Shown here: one piece after another, positions 1-8,499 of the stretch
Layout of the letters: every line of letters starts with the position of its first letter
Position numbering within the stretch: the stretch's first letter is position 1
DNA from: CAKZLS01 sp963771545
GTDB taxonomy: Bacteria > Pseudomonadota > Alphaproteobacteria > Rhodospirillales > Defluviicoccaceae
DNA length: 64,000 nt
Assembly (NCBI GenBank): GCA_963771545.1
Contig: CAVYTX010000003.1
Location: 62,001-126,000, forward strand
Direction of reading: 5' to 3'
The notes under the pieces: generated by a model
Database searches by the model: none
Seen by the model: only the letters and a program-made list of their open reading frames with translations
What the model was told of the DNA's origin: nothing
Position numbers and translations under genes: made by a program

Positions 1-9
1 TTGCAGCAT
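1..9 (-). CDS. istB: istB start (partial), IS21 helper ATPase
   Basis: An ATG on the minus strand at 9-7 followed by two more codons runs off the left edge. It lies 9 bases beyond the istA stop and is preceded by a GGAGA ribosome-binding site. In IS21 elements istB, the AAA+ helper ATPase, directly follows istA, so this is very probably its first three codons. Identity is inferred from position alone. Confidence 0.6.
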
Positions 10-18
10 GATGTCTCC

Positions 19-1554
19 TCAGTGGAAGTATTGCGGGCCGCGGATGTTGGGATGATCGATCGCCGGTCCGTCCGTGGCCTGTCGCGGTGTGCGGCGATCG
101 AGATTGTTCTTGAGGATGGAGGCGACCGAGGAATACGACCTTGCGCCGATCTCCAGGGCTCTCTCGCAGGCGGCTTCCAAACGTTCCGATCCATGGGTCT
201 TGGCCAGGCGGAGGATACCGATACAGGAGCGGAAGCCCTGTTCGGGATGGGGTTTGGCGCGCAGGATGACGTCGATCAGGGTCTCGGTATTGGGTCCGTT
301 GGCGGCGGCCTGGCTTCGGATGCGGTCCGGGGTCCAATTGGCGTAGCGGCGATGTGAGGACGGCATATGTTCGGCGACGGTGGTGTGCCGCCGGTTGCCG
401 GAACCGCGCATGTGGGCGGCGACGCGTTTGCCTTTGTGAAAGACTTCGACGGAGCGTTCGGTGATCCGCGCCCAGAGCTTTTGTTTGGCCAGGCGATGGG
501 GCACCGAATAGTAATGCTTGGCGACCTCGACATGATAATCGAGGCCGGCGCGGCGCTGCTTCCATTCGGCATACTCGTAGGCTTGGGCAGGCAGCGGCTT
601 GAGCGCCGGCCGGTCGAGTTGCTCGAACAATTGCCGGCGCGATGCGCCGAGATGACGCGTGACGCGCCCGTTGAGAGCGACGAGAAGCTCGGCGATCGCC
701 TGATTGAGTTCGGCGAGACTGAAGAAACGGCGATGGCGCAGGCGGGCCAGAACGCGGCGCTCGACGATCTGAACGCCGACTTCGACTTTCGCCTTGTCCC
801 GCGGTCTGCGCGGCCGCGCCGGCACGATGGCGGTGTCGTAATGGGCCGCCATGCTGGCATAGGTGCGGTTGATCTCGGGATCGTACAGGCAGGCCTTGAC
901 GACGCCGGACTTGAGATTGTCCGGCACGACCTGCCGGGGCGCGCCGCCGAAATAGGCGAAGGCGCGGATATGCGAACCGATCCAGTCGGGCAAAGCCTGC
1001 GTCCAGGTCGCCTCCGCGTAGGTATAGCTGGAAGCGCCCAGGGTGGCGACGAACACCTGGGCCGTGCGGATCTCGCCGCTAAGGCCGTCGATCACCTCCA
1101 TCGTGGCGCCGGCGTAATCGACGAACAGCTTCTCGCCGACGACATGGGCTTGACGCATGGTCGGGTTGAGCCGGCCGCGCCAATCCCGGTAGAGATCGCA
1201 AAACCGGCTGTAGCCGTAACCCCCGGGATGAACCGAGCGGTATTCCTCCCACAACAGCGACAGAGTGACGCCGGGCCGCTTGAGTTCGCGATGCAGGACT
1301 GGCCAATCGGGAGGCGGCCGGCGATCGGGAGAAACCGCTGGCGGCGGCGGAAACAGCAGCCGTTCCAGGTCTTCGTCCGAAAGCCCCTCGGGCAGCGGCC
1401 AACCCAGGCCGGCGCGGCGTGCCCGGCGAAGATAATCGCCGACCGCCGTGCGGCCGATGTTCAAGCTGACGGCAATCCGCCGCTTCGACAATCCGCCGGC
1501 GTGCAGCCGTAGAACGTCGTATATTTTGCGCATGGGCAATCTCTCCCGGGGCAT
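19..1554 (-). CDS. istA: IS21-family transposase IstA
   Basis: This encodes a transposase of about 511 residues, close to the usual length for IstA. It has an N-terminal helix-turn-helix (KRRIAVSLNIGRTAVGDYLRR) and a DDE integrase core with the typical context DYAGATMEVID, then VPDNLKSGV and a lysine- and arginine-rich stretch ending KAKVEVGVQ. The C-terminal half (YYSVPHRL, AHMRGSGNRRHTT) is typical of IstA. The open frame extends to a TTG at 1626, but the ATG at 1554 has a good GAGGAG ribosome-binding site and is preferred. With istB following at once this is the left-reading end of an intact-looking IS21 element whose other end is outside the window. Confidence 0.93.
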   Translation of the reverse strand: MPRERLPMRKIYDVLRLHAGGLSKRRIAVSLNIGRTAVGDYLRRARRAGLGWPLPEGLSDEDLERLLFPPPPAVSPDRRPPPDWPVLHRELKRPGVTLSLLWEEYRSVHPGGYGYSRFCDLYRDWRGRLNPTMRQAHVVGEKLFVDYAGATMEVIDGLSGEIRTAQVFVATLGASSYTYAEATWTQALPDWIGSHIRAFAYFGGAPRQVVPDNLKSGVVKACLYDPEINRTYASMAAHYDTAIVPARPRRPRDKAKVEVGVQIVERRVLARLRHRRFFSLAELNQAIAELLVALNGRVTRHLGASRRQLFEQLDRPALKPLPAQAYEYAEWKQRRAGLDYHVEVAKHYYSVPHRLAKQKLWARITERSVEVFHKGKRVAAHMRGSGNRRHTTVAEHMPSSHRRYANWTPDRIRSQAAANGPNTETLIDVILRAKPHPEQGFRSCIGILRLAKTHGSERLEAACERALEIGARSYSSVASILKNNLDRRTPRQATDGPAIDHPNIRGPQYFH

Positions 1555-1626
1555 CCTCGCTCCTCTCGAAAAGGCGCGAAGGTAGCCCCTGTCAGGATCA
1601 CCCAACGAGGTCGACCACATCCCCAA

Positions 1627-1703
1627 TCCGACTGGCCGCTTTGCGTCGAAATCAGTGGCCGGATTAAATCGGAATCAGTGGCCGCTTTGCGTCGGAATGC
1701 GCA
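1627..1703. repeat. IS21 terminal repeats (istA-proximal end)
   Basis: The 16-base motif TGGCCGCTTTGCGTCG occurs twice, at 1633-1648 and 1679-1694, with a related CAGTGGCC between them. Nested terminal repeats of this kind upstream of istA are characteristic of IS21-family ends, where they bind the transposase. The element boundary is likely near 1700-1703, just before the -35 region of the next gene. Confidence 0.75.
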
Positions 1704-1708
1704 GGCGG

Positions 1709-1742
1709 TTGACGACCTTTTCGATCATGTGATACTAATTAG
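1709..1742 (+). promoter_or_regulatory. Putative promoter of the XRE regulator
   Basis: TTGACG at 1709-1714 and GATACT at 1731-1736 are separated by 16 bases and end 8 bases before the ATG at 1745. An 8-base palindrome CTAATTAG (1735-1742) overlaps the -10. Transcription would begin almost at the start codon, so the message may be leaderless. The promoter abuts the IS21 end. Confidence 0.4.
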
Positions 1743-1744
1743 CT

Positions 1745-2275
1745 ATGATTAGCTCAGAGGTTTGCCGTGCGGCGCGTGCCCTCATAAACTGGTCGCAGCA
1801 GCAGCTTGCGGCGGAAGCGAATGTAGGTGTCAGCACCGTGAAGAATTTTGAAGCGGGGCATAGGATACCGACGCCCAACAATATTGGCTCCATCCGGAAT
1901 GCATTGGAGGGGGCCGGCGTCGAGTTTGTATCGGAGGAGCAGGGAGGCCCTGGTGTTCTGGCACGTCGCCTCCGCCTGCGCGCCTACATACCTGGCGAGG
2001 GGCTCTATTTGGAGGTCAGATACACCGATTTGCTCCTTAACCCGCCGGACAACGCTTTTGCTCTCTGGTTCAAAATAAGCGATGCAGCCCTGGCAGCGCT
2101 CGCGGGCCGGCCCGTCGTCGATGAAACAGATGCGACGGCGGTATCCCGGGCGAACAATGCAAGGCTCATAAATGTCTTGAGAAAAAAACTGGAGAGGAAT
2201 GGCCTCTCATCTCCCGGCGGGAAACCACGGGAAATCCTGGCTGAGGATATTCTCGCGACCAAAGGATCAAGCTAG
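1745..2275 (+). CDS. XRE-family helix-turn-helix protein
   Basis: This is a 176-residue protein with an N-terminal Cro/CI-type HTH at about residues 8-60, including WSQQQLAAEANVGVSTVKNFEAG and PTPNNIGSIRNALEGAGVEF. This arrangement is typical of short proteobacterial transcriptional regulators. The remaining ~110 residues match no family I recognise. There is no clear ribosome-binding site, consistent with a leaderless start. It lies alone between the IS21 end and a gene-poor repeat region, so it may be an orphan antitoxin or phage-type regulator. Its target is not evident. Confidence 0.75.
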   Translation: MISSEVCRAARALINWSQQQLAAEANVGVSTVKNFEAGHRIPTPNNIGSIRNALEGAGVEFVSEEQGGPGVLARRLRLRAYIPGEGLYLEVRYTDLLLNPPDNAFALWFKISDAALAALAGRPVVDETDATAVSRANNARLINVLRKKLERNGLSSPGGKPREILAEDILATKGSS

Positions 2276-2287
2276 TATTGGACCAAC

Positions 2288-2307
2288 GGGGTCAGAATCA
2301 CTTGATC
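2288..2307. repeat. GGGGTCA 20-mer, copy 1
   Basis: GGGGTCAGAATCACTTGATC recurs with two mismatches at 2969-2988. Similar GGGGTCAG-led motifs occur at 19604-19616 and 19674-19686. They resemble the REP-like ends mobilised by RAYT/IS200-type tyrosine transposases, but no such transposase is visible here. Confidence 0.5.
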
Positions 2308-2427
2308 CCAGACTTATTGAAATCAGCACGGAGCGACGGTGCGCGCGAATTCCTGGCGAACGGCCTTGACCATGGGGTATTGTAGGTATATGCACCTATT
2401 TCTCGGTAATTTAACCTAGAGGGTGCC

Positions 2428-2574
2428 ATGACTCCATTGAAGGCCCGGCAGGAACGGTTTGGCCGGCGGTTCGCCCAATGGGCCAACGCCGCCGCGGCGG
2501 CGCCGGCGTCGACGCCTACGCGTTTCGTATACTTTTGTTTCGGCGAAAAAGAGATTGATTTCAATGCGATATGA
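2428..2574 (+). CDS. Possible small protein, 48 residues
   Basis: An ATG with an upstream AGAGGGTG opens a 48-codon frame beginning MTPLKARQERFGRRFAQ. Its first 17 residues loosely resemble the start of phage terminase small subunits, but the rest is an alanine-rich run and a tail overlapping the first GTATAC site. It could be a decayed gene start. There is no other support. Confidence 0.2.
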   Translation: MTPLKARQERFGRRFAQWANAAAAAPASTPTRFVYFCFGEKEIDFNAI

Positions 2575-2782
2575 GGAACGCGTGTATACTTTTGTATACC
2601 TGGTCGAAAACGCCGATCAAAGAGAACCAAGGACTTAGCGCGCAAAAATGTATACTTCTATATACTTTTGCATACCTCTTATGTTTGGCGCCGACAGGTT
2701 TTGTTCCAGATCACGGGCTTAAGCGCCACGGATGCGCAACGGCGGTATACAAAAAGGCGCCCGGGGTCAACAAAAGGTATAC
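2527..2782. repeat. Cluster of GTATAC palindromic sites
   Basis: GTATAC occurs at 2527-2532, 2584-2589, 2594-2599, 2650-2655, 2745-2750 and 2777-2782, with near-copies at 2660-2665 (ATATAC) and 2670-2675 (GCATAC). The left sites are followed by a T-rich run, often TTTTG, and the right ones by CAAAA, so the group has an inverted layout. The element GTATACTTTTGTATAC is complete at 2584-2599. This looks like a set of protein-binding sites or ends of a small element. Confidence 0.5.
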
Positions 2783-2892
2783 AAAACCGCGCGGGACGCC
2801 CGGGTCGTTTGCGGGATGATCCGGAACCGGGCCGGACATCGGGCGCCGGGATCGAGCGGCGGATGCGGCTTCGATCCGACCATAACATTGAC

Positions 2893-2961
2893 GATCAAAC
2901 GTTGAAGCGGAACAGGAGGATATCGCCATCCTGGACGGTGTAGTCGCGGCCCTCGGAGCGC
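2893..2961 (-). pseudogene. Displaced copy of the ychF 3' end
   Basis: These 69 bases match 8498-8566, the end of ychF, with only three differences. In the ychF reading frame all three are silent (GAT/GAC for Asp, TTC/TTT for Phe, GTT/GTC for Val), so the fragment still encodes the last 21 residues ending DILLFRFNV plus the stop. It stops abruptly at 2961 and runs into GATCAAAGGGGTCA. It looks like one end of an insertion at the 3' end of ychF. Confidence 0.8.
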
Positions 2962-2968
2962 GATCAAA

Positions 2969-2988
2969 GGGGTCAAAGTCACTTGATC
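2969..2988. repeat. GGGGTCA 20-mer, copy 2
   Basis: GGGGTCAAAGTCACTTGATC is the second copy of the 2288-2307 repeat and lies just inside the left ychF-tail copy. It is flanked by GATCAA (2962-2967) and TTGATC, forming a short inverted repeat. Confidence 0.5.
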
Positions 2989-3032
2989 GCGCAATTCGCC
3001 ACCTCGCGACAGCACGCAATATCAATCTATTC

Positions 3033-3064
3033 TGATCCCGTTGTTTCCTGACCCCGTTGTTTCC
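3033..3064. repeat. Tandem 16-mer, two copies
   Basis: TGATCCCGTTGTTTCC (3033-3048) is followed directly by TGACCCCGTTGTTTCC (3049-3064), with one mismatch. Read on the minus strand it contains GGGGTCA, linking it to the 20-mer repeats nearby. It ends 8 bases before the glycosyltransferase stop codon. Confidence 0.6.
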
Positions 3065-3071
3065 GGAGGCT

Positions 3072-3833
3072 TTACAGAAACTGCTTCGCCAACACGCTAT
3101 AAGTATCTTGGCCCGACCAAATTCCCTGCTCCGTAAGGGGCTGAAGATAGGTGTCCCATGTCACCGTTTCCCATAAATGGTGGCAATAGGCTTTAGGAAA
3201 GGCATGTTGTTCGACAAATAGGCGGTCCAATTGCTCCCTTGGAAATGGGTCATGAAAGCTCGTGTACGGTTCGACATGAACGCAGTCGGGGAACGACCGA
3301 GCGAGAGACAACGGAACCTTAACACTATGCTCATCCCAGTGTTGATCTCTCCCCGTAGATCTAAAATTTCTGTACTCTTCATACCATACCTGAAGAAACT
3401 CGCTTTTAGGTTTGGCTAGGAGGACACCATTGCATAGACCATATGGTCCTTCTGCCGTTCCCTGGACTCCAATTACACAGGCGTGATGCAGCAAAGGTGT
3501 AAATGGCCTTCTGCAAATCGTATCCAGATCCATGTATATGCCCCCCTGCTCCAAGAGAACCTGAAGCCGGAAAACATCTGCGCTGTGTGCATAATGACAT
3601 AATTTACGACCAAATATGTGCGATGGGGGTTCGACTTGTACACAATTTAGGAACGGCAATAGAGCTTCAAACCAACTCCCGTTGGGTCTGTGCCTATAAT
3701 AAAAATTAATTATTTGAGGTCGATTTATGTATAAAGCTGATTTTATAGCTAGGTAGTGAACTAAACTGAACGGCTTACCCCCAAAATCCTCCTGAAAACC
3801 AAAAATAAAATGGAAAATATTTGGTATCGCCAT
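3072..3833 (-). CDS. GT32-like glycosyltransferase
   Basis: This 253-residue protein resembles the DXD-type sugar transferases of the OCH1/GT32 group that act on capsules and surface glycans. It begins IPNIFHFIFGF, has the conserved middle stretch ADVFRLQVLLEQGGIYMDLD with the metal-binding DLD at about residues 101-103, and a later NGVLLAKPKS segment. These enzymes transfer a sugar from a nucleotide donor in the cytoplasm. The upstream GT4 gene ends 4 bases before this ATG, so the two are co-transcribed. Base composition is visibly AT-richer than the core genome. The acceptor is unknown. Confidence 0.8.
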   Translation of the reverse strand: MAIPNIFHFIFGFQEDFGGKPFSLVHYLAIKSALYINRPQIINFYYRHRPNGSWFEALLPFLNCVQVEPPSHIFGRKLCHYAHSADVFRLQVLLEQGGIYMDLDTICRRPFTPLLHHACVIGVQGTAEGPYGLCNGVLLAKPKSEFLQVWYEEYRNFRSTGRDQHWDEHSVKVPLSLARSFPDCVHVEPYTSFHDPFPREQLDRLFVEQHAFPKAYCHHLWETVTWDTYLQPLTEQGIWSGQDTYSVLAKQFL

Positions 3834-3837
3834 TGTA

Positions 3838-5013
3838 TTAGAGAATCGTCCCTAATCTTTGATACGTAAGTTCGATTTGTTCAGCGATAGTGTCCCATGA
3901 GAAAGCTGCGGACTGGACGGTAGCGCGGCCGTTGCTCCCCATGTAGCGGATGGTTTCTGGAACCGAAAGAACGCTGACAAGCCCCTCTCCGAAAGACTCG
4001 GGAGTCGCGTCAACTATTAGACCATTTTCTCCATTGTTAACAAACTGGGTGAGCCCTCCGTTCCTCGTAATAATTACGGGTTTTCCGGCACTCCACCCCT
4101 CCAAAACTACAATGCCAAAGGGCTCATTTCGGCTCGGAACGGCGAGAATGTCACAGGCCCGAAACAAATCTAGTATTTCCCGGCCACGGCGGTCACCCAC
4201 CAGGCGCACGGCATGCGTGCTTCCCGAGTGATTGGCGATCGCCGCGATATCGGACCTCATGTCTCCGTCCCCACAAAACACGAACTTAGCGGACGAAAAA
4301 TATTTCAGGACATAAGGTATTGCAGAAATAAGAATATCAGGTCCTTTCTGAATGACCATGCGGCCGACAAAAAGTACCATTGGATCGTTTTCATCGATCT
4401 GATACTGTCTCCTGACTGCGGCAATATCAAAATCGTAATCAAATTGCTTCGTATTTATTCCGTTATGTATCACATGAATGCTGGGTTCGGGCAGGTGATA
4501 CAACCAACAAATCTCATTTTTTAGATGTTGGGAAACCGCAATAATCTTGTCTACGGAATGAGTGGCGAAGCGCTCCTGCTCCTGAATGCAGACCGCCTGA
4601 CCGTCCAAGAATTGGTTGCCGTTGCGGCCGTACTCGGTTGAATGCATTGTGAGGACGGTTTTTCTGTTCTTTCCCTCCTTAAGCAAATTGATCGCATTCG
4701 AGGTTAGCCAGTCATGCATATGAACTATGTTGAAATCGCCCGCCGAGGCTTCTACCGCGGACAAGTTGTTGACAAAGGAGGTACACATATTGGTGATTTC
4801 TTCGAAAAAGTTCGGGCAGTGCTCAAGGTTACAACGGTGATAATGCACCCCATGGATGCGGTCATAATGAGATTGCTGGTGCCCGCGCCGTGTAAAAACA
4901 TGCATTTCGTGTCCGCGACGCTCAAGGGCAGCAGCCAGTTCAGTTACATGTACGGCAACACCGCCGACAGCGATGGAATGGAGCGACTCCCAGGAAAATG
5001 TAGCTACTCTCAT
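3838..5013 (-). CDS. GT4 family glycosyltransferase
   Basis: About 391 residues with the two-Rossmann GT-B layout of GT4. The N-terminal half has GGVAVHVTELAAALERRGHEMHVF, and the donor domain carries LFVGRMVIQKGPDILI and the diagnostic EPFGIVVLEGWSAGKPVI with its catalytic-site glutamates. The frame opens at 5055, but the ATG at 5013 (MRVATFSWES) starts at the usual beginning of the fold and is preferred. It overlaps nothing and is followed after 4 bases by the GT32-like gene. It resembles glycogen/starch-synthase-like GT4 enzymes, notable beside a glucoamylase. Confidence 0.85.
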   Translation of the reverse strand: MRVATFSWESLHSIAVGGVAVHVTELAAALERRGHEMHVFTRRGHQQSHYDRIHGVHYHRCNLEHCPNFFEEITNMCTSFVNNLSAVEASAGDFNIVHMHDWLTSNAINLLKEGKNRKTVLTMHSTEYGRNGNQFLDGQAVCIQEQERFATHSVDKIIAVSQHLKNEICWLYHLPEPSIHVIHNGINTKQFDYDFDIAAVRRQYQIDENDPMVLFVGRMVIQKGPDILISAIPYVLKYFSSAKFVFCGDGDMRSDIAAIANHSGSTHAVRLVGDRRGREILDLFRACDILAVPSRNEPFGIVVLEGWSAGKPVIITRNGGLTQFVNNGENGLIVDATPESFGEGLVSVLSVPETIRYMGSNGRATVQSAAFSWDTIAEQIELTYQRLGTIL

Positions 5014-5287
5014 TGAACCGGCAACGAGCCCCCTTATAGTTGGTCGCGCCCACACGCACGAACGATGGTCCGCTTAACTTGCGTCTCTTATCCCCGACAG
5101 GTACCCCTGCATTGTTGGCCGGTCGCGCGTCTGAGCATGAAAGTTTTTGGAAGCCGTTTTTTTTGCAATGTCTTCACGTTCAACCGTTCGTGTCGGCTGA
5201 AAATGGCGACAAATTCCTGTGCCGTCTGAGTTACCAATGCGTCGTCTTTATTTCCGTCGTCAAAGAACGGGCCCAATAATTGCTTGC
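5014..5287. other. Intergenic region, no gene seen
   Basis: This stretch separates the glucoamylase stop from the GT4 start, all on the minus strand. I see no convincing reading frame or strong terminator hairpin. It probably holds the promoter of the two glycosyltransferases. Confidence 0.4.
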
Positions 5288-8092
5288 TTATAAACTCCCG
5301 TCAACGTTGGTAGTACCGGTTGCAGGTGTGTTAAGGACATTGTTATTGCCGGGTTCCCACTGAATTGAATCGTCCAACTTTCTAACGATGCATTTCCACT
5401 CCATCGCCTTACTTGCAGGAAGACTAAAGGTCTTTGACCAAGTGGGGAACGCGGTCGGTTCTAGTTTTAGGGAAGAGTCCGGCCTCCACTGACCCATTCG
5501 GCTATCACTTCCGACAACATATACATTTTCTCCGGGGACTGTTTGTCCGTTGTTACAGGTAAACGTGACCTCAACTTCGGGATCGTCGTAGCGATCAGCG
5601 ACTTTCGAATTCACATCCCAAACCTTGTGAGTGGGATCCGACAGGGATTTCACCAGTTTCACATACTCGGCATGGCTCCATGCCAACGGAGTACCGCTAT
5701 TCGTTCCCTCACAGACTGCGTAATTATTGGGATTGGCGCCAACCCCGTCCCATACCTGCTCAGGCAGCATTAATCCCGCATTCGCGAAATGTTCCATGGA
5801 TTTGATGAATTCCGTTATAAGACTCCTCTCCGTGGAGGTAAGTATTCCATCCGCCGCGCCCACCGCCAATTCGTAATGTCCCCGCTCCCCGGTCAGGAAA
5901 GGCCACAATCGTCCTCTTTGTTTATCTGCATCGGGATGGCCAGGATCAACGATAAAGTTTGATCCGTCATGGCGTCTTTCGCCATAGTGGTCGTAGCTAT
6001 GTCTTCTCCAGCCCACGAAGTTCGGGTTTGGGCACGCATACTTTAGCCGTTGCGGGTCCGATAGAGTCTCGTCATCCAATTCGGGGACCAACTCTTTGAC
6101 ATTGGGGTCGTCGGCTGGACGGACCCCATACCGGACAAATTCCAGGAAACCCCCGTCTAGCACTTCTTTCTCCAAAACCTCGGGGCCCCCATTGGCAATT
6201 TGAATTTTTTCGTCATCATTGGGGTCGGCGTTCTTGTCATTGCTGTTTCCACTTGACCCACTGACCCGCATATAGAATTTTCCGTTCGGTACGGATCCGG
6301 TGGTTGTGAACATCAGACTCTTTATTTGAGAGACAATTGAATCCGCGTGTCTCTCATAGTGCTCTGCCGCTCCAATTTGACTTCCGCCAACATGGCGAGC
6401 GATGTCTGCGGCTGCGATTAGTCCAGTAACGATCGCTGCGACGTTGGGGGGCGCGTATCCTTTCTTTTGTTCCCATCGTTCTTGTCGGGACCAGGCGGGC
6501 TCAACAGTATATTCGTCTGTGCCGCCACTCTGGAACTTGATGCGAATATGGCTATCGTTAGACAGGAATTCCGCTGCCGGTTTAATCATCTTCCAGTACC
6601 AATTCACTATTTCGGCATCGGAGAGAACTCCATGTTGCCACAGTTGCCATCCCAACATGATTGGCATGGCAACTTGGTCCATTTGGACCTGCAGGAACTT
6701 GAGGGTTCCGTCGACGCGGGTTGATTGAAAGAACCATCCCGTGCGGTCAGATTCGATCCTTGCATTATCCTTATCGATCAAATTCGCCTTTACCTGGAAC
6801 CTATCCAAGGCCTGAAACGCAACTTTAGGTGTCTCCTTATCTCCCAGTGCCAGCATGGCCATTGCCGCTTGGTAAAAATCTCTTGGCCAGACGGCCCGGT
6901 AGCCGACATCAACCTCGTTGGCGCTTACAGAGTCTCCCCACGGCGTGGAAAGAGAGGCAATCAGCGATCCAGCAAATGTCTTGTCTTCAAGAGCCTTCAA
7001 CACCATCGCACTCGTGTGAAGTAAATGTCCGTTGTCACCAGTAGAACTTAACAGGGAAGATGGGATGGAAAGAGTAGTACTCATATAATCCTCCCACCCA
7101 ATATGAGATCCACTTCCATTATACTTATCTAATATTGTGTTATAACCATCGTTTAAGGTGTCCCTAGCTCGCATCAATGCGTCGTCGTGATTTTCCGCGA
7201 AACCTATGGCGAAATCGAAAGTGACGACGTCACCATTCCCAAGAGTAGGGAGTTGCCCCACCATAGCGACATTACCAGGATTGCTGCCATCGGTATGATC
7301 AAATTCCCAATCCATTTGGTTCGGTACGTCGCCATTGCCGGAAGCAACATCGTCTAGGTCCTGAAACCCATCCGAGGCACCCACGTAACCGGCTGATTTC
7401 TTAACAAACAAGATTGGCAGCTTTAATCTTACGCTTAGATATTTATTATCTGCCGCATTGCGCGCATTCAGGAAGTGACCGTCGCTGTCCGACCCGGCGT
7501 ATGCAACATCCTCTTTATCCGTCCCATCGATATATGGATTTACAAGAATATAAGGTGTCACGTTATTTGCGAAGGATCGAAAAATGACGCGCATAAACAA
7601 TGTTTGGCGATCCGGATCTGTAAATATATGCTTTTCTATCTCATATTTTGGGCTTGGATTTTTGTCTGTATTTACAATCTTATAAGCCAGAGACATTGGC
7701 CTTCCGGCAATTTTGTGCAGGTAATCGATTGAGTGATTGGTATCTTTTTTCTCTTCATGAAAAAATCCCGGTCCGACGATAAGAAATTGAACATCTTTTA
7801 TTTGGTTTTCATGGATCAAGCCATAAGCGGTTTCTGTAATGATCCCGTCCGCCACTGAAAACCAGATTTTAGATATTGGTCCGGATGGACCGTCATCCCG
7901 ATAGCTCATTGTTCCATCGGGTGCCGTCGCATACTTTTCATAAGATGTTCCAATCCCCGTTTTGCTCGCTCTATTCCATACGCCATCCATGCCAGGTGCA
8001 CCGAAGGCAGTGCCAGCAGCATAGACGCTTGCGGGCAAGCCGCACGCAAAAGACAACGTCGTAATGAAAAGGAAAAGGTGGAGTTTCTTCAT
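5288..8092 (-). CDS. Secreted GH15 glucoamylase with CBM20
   Basis: A predicted 934-residue exported enzyme releasing glucose from the ends of starch-like glucans. Translation from the ATG at 8092 gives a clear signal peptide (MKKLHLFLFITTLSFACG...VYAA); the longer frame from 8155 would bury it. An N-terminal beta-rich glucodextranase-type domain (~25-290) precedes the GH15 (alpha/alpha)6 barrel, with AVWPRDFYQAA near residue 400, RQERWEQKKGYAPPN near 537 holding the likely general acid, and MLPEQVWDG near 776 holding the likely base. The last ~95 residues (VTFTCNNGQTVPGENVYVVG, GQWRP) form a CBM20 starch-binding domain. It is AT-richer than its surroundings and lies inside the ychF-flanked insert. 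Confidence 0.92.
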   Translation of the reverse strand: MKKLHLFLFITTLSFACGLPASVYAAGTAFGAPGMDGVWNRASKTGIGTSYEKYATAPDGTMSYRDDGPSGPISKIWFSVADGIITETAYGLIHENQIKDVQFLIVGPGFFHEEKKDTNHSIDYLHKIAGRPMSLAYKIVNTDKNPSPKYEIEKHIFTDPDRQTLFMRVIFRSFANNVTPYILVNPYIDGTDKEDVAYAGSDSDGHFLNARNAADNKYLSVRLKLPILFVKKSAGYVGASDGFQDLDDVASGNGDVPNQMDWEFDHTDGSNPGNVAMVGQLPTLGNGDVVTFDFAIGFAENHDDALMRARDTLNDGYNTILDKYNGSGSHIGWEDYMSTTLSIPSSLLSSTGDNGHLLHTSAMVLKALEDKTFAGSLIASLSTPWGDSVSANEVDVGYRAVWPRDFYQAAMAMLALGDKETPKVAFQALDRFQVKANLIDKDNARIESDRTGWFFQSTRVDGTLKFLQVQMDQVAMPIMLGWQLWQHGVLSDAEIVNWYWKMIKPAAEFLSNDSHIRIKFQSGGTDEYTVEPAWSRQERWEQKKGYAPPNVAAIVTGLIAAADIARHVGGSQIGAAEHYERHADSIVSQIKSLMFTTTGSVPNGKFYMRVSGSSGNSNDKNADPNDDEKIQIANGGPEVLEKEVLDGGFLEFVRYGVRPADDPNVKELVPELDDETLSDPQRLKYACPNPNFVGWRRHSYDHYGERRHDGSNFIVDPGHPDADKQRGRLWPFLTGERGHYELAVGAADGILTSTERSLITEFIKSMEHFANAGLMLPEQVWDGVGANPNNYAVCEGTNSGTPLAWSHAEYVKLVKSLSDPTHKVWDVNSKVADRYDDPEVEVTFTCNNGQTVPGENVYVVGSDSRMGQWRPDSSLKLEPTAFPTWSKTFSLPASKAMEWKCIVRKLDDSIQWEPGNNNVLNTPATGTTNVDGSL

Positions 8093-8155
8093 GAGAATTT
8101 CCCCGTTTAGTGGTGAACGGATAGGGAACTTAATTGCGATGAACAGATAGGGCAT

Positions 8156-8499
8156 TCAATTATCCCCCCCCCCACTTGGCCTATGAGTACCCCCCAGTTG
8201 GCCGATGAAAACGTTACCACCGAAGCAACGTTTGGGCAAGTTCATTTGGAAGACGTTCGCGCGGGAGCGCTGCGGCTATTTGCGAATAACCAGGGCAAAC
8301 TACGCTTCTGACGATTCTCAATTAAGCGTCGGATCCTGAGGACGCAAAAGGGATGCGCAACTGGAGTGACCCCTTTTTGGGCAATTCCTCTCGTTACGAA
8401 CCGTCGAATACCCGCCCCGCGGGAGTCGCCGAATTTCAGGATGCCCTGGGCCGGGCGCCCGGTCCCGTCGAACCATTTCCGGACGGCGGGGACCAGCGA
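8156..8499. other. Intergenic region at the right island boundary
   Basis: About 340 bases between the glucoamylase 5' side and the ychF stop. At 8166-8202 two related units, CCCCCCACTTGGCC and CCCCCCAGTTGGCC, lie about 20 bases apart, reminiscent of nested terminal repeats of an IS21-type element. AAAAGGG (8346-8352) and CCCCTTTTT downstream could form a weak hairpin after ychF. No gene was recognised. Confidence 0.4.

Larger units (their letters stand above)
2276..3071. other. Gene-poor repeat region left of the glycan island
   Basis: No convincing long gene lies in these ~800 bases. The stretch holds a GGGGTCA-type 20-mer twice, a possible 48-codon reading frame, a cluster of GTATAC sites, a 69-base copy of the ychF 3' end and a tandem 16-mer. 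It reads as a scar of repeated insertions. Confidence 0.6.

Noticed and set aside
367..1512. Long plus-strand frame opposite istA
   Set aside because: It mirrors istA codon positions and matches no family.
2298..2645. 115-codon minus-strand frame in the repeat region
   Set aside because: It spans the GTATAC sites, contains no motif and has no ribosome-binding site.
8093..8155. Longer N-terminus for the glucoamylase (start at 8155)
   Set aside because: It would put 21 residues ahead of a textbook signal peptide; the ATG at 8092 has a GGGGA ribosome-binding site.
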